Of a stretch of DNA of 64,000 nucleotides, positions 59,899 to 64,000 are shown one piece after another. Position 1 is the first letter of the stretch; each line of letters opens with the position of its first letter. The DNA comes from Bradyrhizobium tropiciagri. GTDB lineage: Bacteria > Pseudomonadota > Alphaproteobacteria > Rhizobiales > Xanthobacteraceae. The translations under genes and the position numbers were made by a program. The stretch spans positions 1 to 64,000 of the forward strand of contig NZ_JAFCKF010000012.1 in the NCBI RefSeq assembly GCF_018130545.1. The letters are read 5' to 3'. Under the pieces are notes generated by a model. It did no database searches, was not told the origin of the DNA, and saw only the letters and a list, made by a program, of their open reading frames with translations.

Positions 59899-61659
59899 TT
59901 ACTTGGCGGCAACCGACGATGCGGGAGACTGCGTCAGCACCTGCCGGATCATCCGCGCCAGATCGGCCTTGCGATAAGGCTTCGGCAGCAGCGTCACGTC
60001 GGGGTCGAGACGGCCGTGATGGATGATCGCATCCTCGGTATAGCCCGAGGTGAAGAGCACGCGCACCGAGGGCAGCCTGGCGATCACGGCATCGGCGACC
60101 TGCCGGCCATTCATGCCGCCGGACATGATGACGTCGGTGAACAGCACGTCGCAGACGAAGCCATTGTCGACCGCGGCCAATGCTTCCGGCCCGTTGGCGG
60201 TGACCATGGTGCGGTAGCCGAGCTGCTCGAGCTGTGCACTGACATAGTTGCGGACCAGCGGATCGTCCTCGACGACCAGAATGGATTCATGGCCGCCGCG
60301 GGTGTCGACCGGAGGCGGCGGCTCGACGTCGACCATGTCGCCCACGCTGCGCGGCAGATAGAGCTTGATCGACGTGCCGTGGCCCTCTTCGGAATAGATC
60401 TTGAGATGGCCGTCGGACTGCTTGATGAAGCCATAGACCATGCTGAGCCCGAGGCCGGTGCCCTTGCCGGTGTCTTTGGTGGTGAAGAACGGTTCGAACA
60501 CCTTGTCGCGGATCGCCGCCGGGATTCCGCCGCCGGTGTCGCTGACCGCGACCATCACATACTCGCCCGCGCGCACGTCGGGATTCGCGGCGGCATAGAC
60601 CTCGTCGAGGATGACGTTGCTGGTCTCCAGCATCAGCTTGCCGCCGTCGGGCATCGCATCGCGGGCATTGACGGCGAGATTGAGCAGCGCGGTCGCCATG
60701 TGGTTGGGGTCGATGAAGGCCGGCCAGGCATCGGACTCGAGCGCGGTGTCGATCTCGATCTGCTCGCCGAGCGACGGGCGCAGCAACCGCGCAGTGTCCT
60801 GCACCAGCGTGTTGAGATCGGCTTCGCGCGGTTGCAGCGGCTGCTGCCGCGAGAACGCCAGCAGATGCTTGGTCACTTCGGCGCCGCGAAAGGCGGCGTC
60901 GCTGATCATCTTTGTCACTGACGACAGCGCGGCGTCGTGCTCGACCGCCTCGGCGAGGATGTCGATCAGGCCGGTAATGACGGTCAGGATGTTGTTGAAG
61001 TCGTGCGCGATGCCGCCGGTGAGGTGCCCGACGGCTTCCATCTTCTGCACCTGGCGCAGCTTCTGCTCGGCTTCGAGCTGCTCGCGCGCAGCCTCCACTT
61101 CGCGGGCGCGCATGAAGATCTCGGCTTCCATCCGCTCGGTGCGCTCGCGCAGCCGGTCGGTCAGCTCGGCCTGCTCGGCGCCGCGCTGCTTCAGCTGGAT
61201 GAAGCTGGTGACGTCTTCCACCCGATGGATGATGTAGATGAACTGTCCGGTCGGCCCGAACACCGGCGTATTGCGCGGGCTCCAGAACTTTTCCTCGAAT
61301 CCGCCGCCCTCCGACTCGGGCTTACGGATGTCGTATTTCTGCACCGTCATGGTGTCGGGGCGGCGGAACTGGACCACGCGCTCGAGCGAGGCGCGCAGGT
61401 TCCGCACCCCGTCTGCCGCCGGATCGTCCGGATTGTCGGGAAAGATTTCGAACAGGTGGCGCCCGAGGACCGCCGCGCGCTCGGTCTTGGTGGCGCGCAG
61501 ATAGGCGTCGCTTGCGGCTACGATACGGAAGTCGGGCTGGGTCAGCACCAGATAAAGGCCGGGCGCCGCCTCGAATAACGCCTTGAAGTCAGGCATCGGC
61601 GGGGACTGGTTTTGCAGTTCATCCTCCCTCGCAGGGATACGGTCCGCCACTGACCGCAC
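59899..61659 (-). CDS. Hybrid sensor histidine kinase (PAS-HisKA-HATPase-REC)
   Basis: The product is 586 aa from GTG 61659; ATG 61596 (MPDFKALFE) is a likely alternative. A PAS domain covers about 25-155 ([26 protein letters not shown]), then a coiled coil (about 160-215). The HisKA phosphorylation His is in [11 protein letters not shown]. The HATPase has [17 protein letters not shown], and [12 protein letters not shown] receiver domain follows ([36 protein letters not shown]). It is soluble. It is 85 bp from cbbR and same-oriented but not clearly part of the CO2-fixation system. Confidence 0.9.
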   Translation of the reverse strand: MRSVADRIPAREDELQNQSPPMPDFKALFEAAPGLYLVLTQPDFRIVAASDAYLRATKTERAAVLGRHLFEIFPDNPDDPAADGVRNLRASLERVVQFRRPDTMTVQKYDIRKPESEGGGFEEKFWSPRNTPVFGPTGQFIYIIHRVEDVTSFIQLKQRGAEQAELTDRLRERTERMEAEIFMRAREVEAAREQLEAEQKLRQVQKMEAVGHLTGGIAHDFNNILTVITGLIDILAEAVEHDAALSSVTKMISDAAFRGAEVTKHLLAFSRQQPLQPREADLNTLVQDTARLLRPSLGEQIEIDTALESDAWPAFIDPNHMATALLNLAVNARDAMPDGGKLMLETSNVILDEVYAAANPDVRAGEYVMVAVSDTGGGIPAAIRDKVFEPFFTTKDTGKGTGLGLSMVYGFIKQSDGHLKIYSEEGHGTSIKLYLPRSVGDMVDVEPPPPVDTRGGHESILVVEDDPLVRNYVSAQLEQLGYRTMVTANGPEALAAVDNGFVCDVLFTDVIMSGGMNGRQVADAVIARLPSVRVLFTSGYTEDAIIHHGRLDPDVTLLPKPYRKADLARMIRQVLTQSPASSVAAK

Positions 61660-61743
61660 TCAAGATGTGGCATGCGCTTGTCGGAACTGCAATGCTTAAC
61701 ATACGGTACCAGCTCCATTTTTCGCGTCGTGGCGATTCTTCCG

Positions 61744-62670
61744 CTAGTGCGAATTCGGCAGATAACGCCAGCCCTCCTTGCCGAGAAAGTCCAACATGGC
61801 CTGCGCCGGCGGCAGCAGGATCTTGTCGATCCGCCTGATCGCATGCCACTGCCGGACGATCGGCAGGCCCTTCACCTTGAGCACCACCAGCCGGCCATCC
61901 TCCAGCTCATGGAACACCGTATGCTGGGAGATGAAGGCGATGCCGAGCCCGGCCATGACCGCCTGCTTGATGGTCTCGTTGCTGTCCATCGCCATGCCGA
62001 GCTTCGGCTCCAGTCCGACCCGCTCGAAATATTGCTGCATCAGCATCCGCGTGCCTGACCCTTGCTCGCGGGTGATGAAGGTTTCATTGGCGAGCTCCGA
62101 CGGGGCGACGTGCCGCCGCCGCGCCAGCCGATGGTCGGGTGCTGCGATGATGAAGTGCGGATGCCGGCCGAGCGGCTTCATCTCGACCTCGACATCGGCC
62201 GGCGGCCTGCCCATGACCGCGATATCGAGGTCGTAGCCGCGCAGCGCGTCGCGGATCTCCTCGCGGTTGCCGATCCGCAGCGTGACCTCGATCTTGGGAA
62301 AGCGGCGCGAGAACGCCGCGATCGCGAACGGCACGAAGTATTTCGCGGTCGAGACAGCGCCCATCGCGACGCGGCCGCCGCTGCGGCCGGCGATCATGTC
62401 GAGCGATTGCTCGCAATCCTTCAGCGCCGCCTCGATCCGTTCCACCAGCGCCAGCACATGCGCGCCGGCATCGGTCAGCGCCATGCCGTCGCCGGTGCGC
62501 TGGATCAGCGGCAATCCCGCCAGCGCCTGCAAATTGCGGAGCTGCAGCGTTACCGCGGGTTGCGTCAGGTTCAAGCGGTTGGCCGCCGAGGTGATCGAGC
62601 CGGCCTCGTGCAGGGTCGACAATGCGCGCAACTGGCGGATGGTGAGGTCCCGCGTGAAGTTGCCAGCCAT
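61744..62670 (-). CDS. cbbR: CbbR, LysR-type activator of CO2 fixation genes
   Basis: The product is 308 aa. The DNA-binding part reads LTIRQLRALSTLHEAGSITSAANRLNLTQPAVTLQLRNLQALAGLPLIQRTGDGM. The effector domain includes MGAVSTAKYFVPFAIAAFSRRFPKIEVTLRIGNREEI, typical of CbbR, which binds RuBP or other Calvin-cycle metabolites. It is divergent from cbbF, the usual cbbR position, and should activate the cbb operon from the 151 bp gap. Confidence 0.9.
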   Translation of the reverse strand: MAGNFTRDLTIRQLRALSTLHEAGSITSAANRLNLTQPAVTLQLRNLQALAGLPLIQRTGDGMALTDAGAHVLALVERIEAALKDCEQSLDMIAGRSGGRVAMGAVSTAKYFVPFAIAAFSRRFPKIEVTLRIGNREEIRDALRGYDLDIAVMGRPPADVEVEMKPLGRHPHFIIAAPDHRLARRRHVAPSELANETFITREQGSGTRMLMQQYFERVGLEPKLGMAMDSNETIKQAVMAGLGIAFISQHTVFHELEDGRLVVLKVKGLPIVRQWHAIRRIDKILLPPAQAMLDFLGKEGWRYLPNSH

Positions 62671-62699
62671 ATGACAAGCTCCATAAGAAAAACTTTGCC

Positions 62700-62745
62700 C
62701 AGACCCAAGATAATGAAATTTCCCTAATTGGGCAATTCGCGCGTT
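62700..62745. promoter_or_regulatory. Candidate CbbR-binding region
   Basis: The cbbR-cbbF gap holds an AT-rich part with CCCTAATTGGG (imperfect dyad) at 62722-62732 and nearby TAATGAAATTT, which fits the loose T-N11-A pattern of LysR sites. Position between divergent cbbR and cbbF is the main support. Confidence 0.4.
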
Positions 62746-62821
62746 GATAGTGCCAGGGCGACTCCCCTGAGGTCGCCTCTCGAAGCCTCGGGACAGAGGG
62801 CGCGATCATAGGGAGAGGCCG

Positions 62822-63859
62822 GTGGAGATTCGTCCTGCATTGCATGCCCATCTGGAGTGGCCGACGCGGCATAACCCGCTGCGCGCCGCGACCGTTGCGG
62901 TGATCGAAGCGCTTGCTGCGGCCGCGATCGAGCTGTCGCGCACCATTGCCGCCGGACCGCTCGCCGGCATCGTCGGCGAGAGCGGCGGCGTCAATCCCGA
63001 CGGCGATCGCCAGAAGACCATCGACATCGTCGCCGACGGCCTGATGCGCGACGCGTTGCGTACCGCGCCGGTCGCCGCGCTGCTGTCGGAAGAGGCCGAG
63101 CTGCCGGAGACGCTCGATCCCGATGCGCCGCTCTGCGTCGCGATCGATCCGCTCGATGGATCGGCCAATCTCGAAAACAATATCTCGATCGGCACCATCT
63201 TCTCGATCCGGCCGAAGGGCAACGACATCCTCTCGACCTTCTTCGAGCCTGGCACCGCGCAGTGCGCCGCCGGCTGCTTCATCTACGGTCCGCAGACCGT
63301 GCTGGTGCTGGCGCTCGACCAGTGCGTCGACTGCTTCACGCTGGATCCGCGCAGCGGCGAGTTCGTCCTGACTGGGCGCGACCTGCGGGTGCCGCAGGAC
63401 GCCTCGGAGTTCGCCATCAATGCTTCGAACCGGCGGCACTGGAGCGGCCCGGTGCGCAATTATATCGACGACTGCCTCGCCGGGGTGAATGGCGAGCTCG
63501 GCCAGGATTTCAACATGCGCTGGATCGGCTCGCTGGTGGCGGAAGCCTACCGCATCCTGATGCGCGGCGGCGTGTTCCTGTATCCGGCGGATGCGCGCCA
63601 GGGTTATCGCGAAGGCCGCTTGCGCCTACTGTACGAGGCGCACCCGATCGCGTTGATCATGGAATGGGCCGGCGGCGCCGCGTCGAATGGCCGCTCGCGC
63701 ATCCTCGAATTGTCGGCACGCACGCCGCATCAGCGCGTGCCGCTGATCATGGGATCGACGCGCGCCGTGCGCGACGTCGATGCGATCCACCTGACCGTCG
63801 AGCCGTTGTTCGAGAGCAGCGATGCCCCGCTGTTCGCGCGGCGCGGCCTGTTCCGCTGA
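62822..63859 (+). CDS. cbbF: Fructose-1,6-bisphosphatase, class I
   Basis: The product is 345 aa from GTG 62822, with GGGAGAGG upstream. Metal and substrate motifs: LLSEEAELPE, CVAIDPLDGSANLENNISIGTIFSI, and FNMRWIGSLVAEAYRILMRGGVFLYPAD, plus EWAGGAASNGR near the end. It makes fructose 6-phosphate for RuBP regeneration. It is the first gene of a cbb operon and cbbP follows after 11 bp, the standard proteobacterial order. Confidence 0.94.
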   Translation: MEIRPALHAHLEWPTRHNPLRAATVAVIEALAAAAIELSRTIAAGPLAGIVGESGGVNPDGDRQKTIDIVADGLMRDALRTAPVAALLSEEAELPETLDPDAPLCVAIDPLDGSANLENNISIGTIFSIRPKGNDILSTFFEPGTAQCAAGCFIYGPQTVLVLALDQCVDCFTLDPRSGEFVLTGRDLRVPQDASEFAINASNRRHWSGPVRNYIDDCLAGVNGELGQDFNMRWIGSLVAEAYRILMRGGVFLYPADARQGYREGRLRLLYEAHPIALIMEWAGGAASNGRSRILELSARTPHQRVPLIMGSTRAVRDVDAIHLTVEPLFESSDAPLFARRGLFR

Positions 63860-63870
63860 AGGGGGAACGT

Positions 63871-64000
63871 ATGTCTCGTCGACATCCCATCATCTCGATC
63901 ACCGGCTCCTCCGGCGCCGGCACCACCTCGGTGAAGAAGACGTTCGAGAACATCTTCCGCCGCGAGAACGTGGTCGCGGCCTACATCGAGGGCGACGCCT
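63871..64000 (+). CDS. cbbP: Phosphoribulokinase, 5' end (cut by window edge)
   Basis: The visible 43 residues start MSRRHPIISITGSSGAGTTSVKKTF and continue ENIFRRENVVAAYIEGDA. The P-loop GSSGAGTTSV and the following metal-binding Glu-Gly-Asp region are typical of class I phosphoribulokinase, which makes RuBP for Rubisco. GGGGGAACG lies before the ATG. The rest of the operon, presumably including Rubisco, is outside the window. Confidence 0.92.
   Translation, partial: MSRRHPIISITGSSGAGTTSVKKTFENIFRRENVVAAYIEGDA

Noticed and set aside
1-64000. tRNA genes, CRISPR arrays, phage or insertion-sequence genes, attachment sites
   Set aside because: I looked for tRNA-like cloverleaf ends, regular spaced direct repeats, and transposase or integrase motifs (DDE, tyrosine recombinase), and found none that I could support.

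Overview
The window is 64 kb of GC-rich, densely coding alphaproteobacterial chromosome, most like Bradyrhizobium or a close Rhodopseudomonas-type relative. Reasons: a napEDABC operon with a Bradyrhizobium-style NapA leader, a cbbR/cbbF/cbbP locus, many ABC/TTT-type transporters for organic acids and aromatics, DUF1236 and other small proteins common in this family, and intergenic palindromic repeats rich in CTCTCCC or CCTTCGAGACGC. I see no tRNA, rRNA, CRISPR array, phage or insertion sequence. Assignments come from reading motifs and family resemblance; no database search was run.

Layout. 1-4.1 kb: the start of a large autotransporter (minus strand, runs off the left edge), a LuxR-type regulator, a DUF2147 protein, and a DUF2975/XRE-regulator pair. 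4.1-8.4 kb: the periplasmic nitrate reductase operon napEDABC behind a perfect FNR/FixK box. 8.4-10.8 kb: cysteine synthase, a small six-cysteine secreted protein and a three-repeat beta-trefoil-like protein. 10.9-17.1 kb: an oxalate module (frc, oxc, a GntR regulator) divergent from an ADP-forming acyl-CoA synthetase; the two promoters are mirror images and each carries a TTTGGCAT(G/A)CCAAA operator. 17.2-22.5 kb: a fatty-acid-hydroxylase/alcohol-dehydrogenase cluster, a GntR regulator and an MFS transporter that share a short operator-like word. 22.6-27.2 kb: a NYN-LOTUS protein, DUF1236 protein, ketopantoate-reductase-like enzyme and an M50 protease with an unusual N-terminal half.

27.3-31.6 kb: a split thiamine-diphosphate decarboxylase divergent from a Bug-type binding protein, a LigI-like amidohydrolase and a 2-hydroxyacid dehydrogenase, probably one catabolic module of unknown substrate. 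32.5-36.2 kb: ilvD, a CMD-family protein and an SDR. 36.4-44.5 kb: a LysR-controlled ribose-type ABC import locus in which one permease is fused to a beta-propeller lactonase-like domain and is followed by a second stand-alone propeller protein.

44.9-56.1 kb: an aromatic cluster best read as CoA-dependent aerobic 2-aminobenzoate (anthranilate) degradation: 2-aminobenzoate-CoA ligase, the fused monooxygenase/reductase, SDR, enoyl-CoA hydratase, a RidA-family protein, a kynurenine-formamidase-like hydrolase, an amino-acid-type binding protein and a MarR regulator. Four related AT-rich operator sites lie in its three promoter regions. 56.2-59.9 kb: an EmrAB-type efflux pair with a divergent TetR regulator and a perfect palindromic operator. 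59.9-64 kb: a hybrid histidine kinase, CbbR, and the start of a Calvin-cycle operon (cbbF, then cbbP cut by the right edge).
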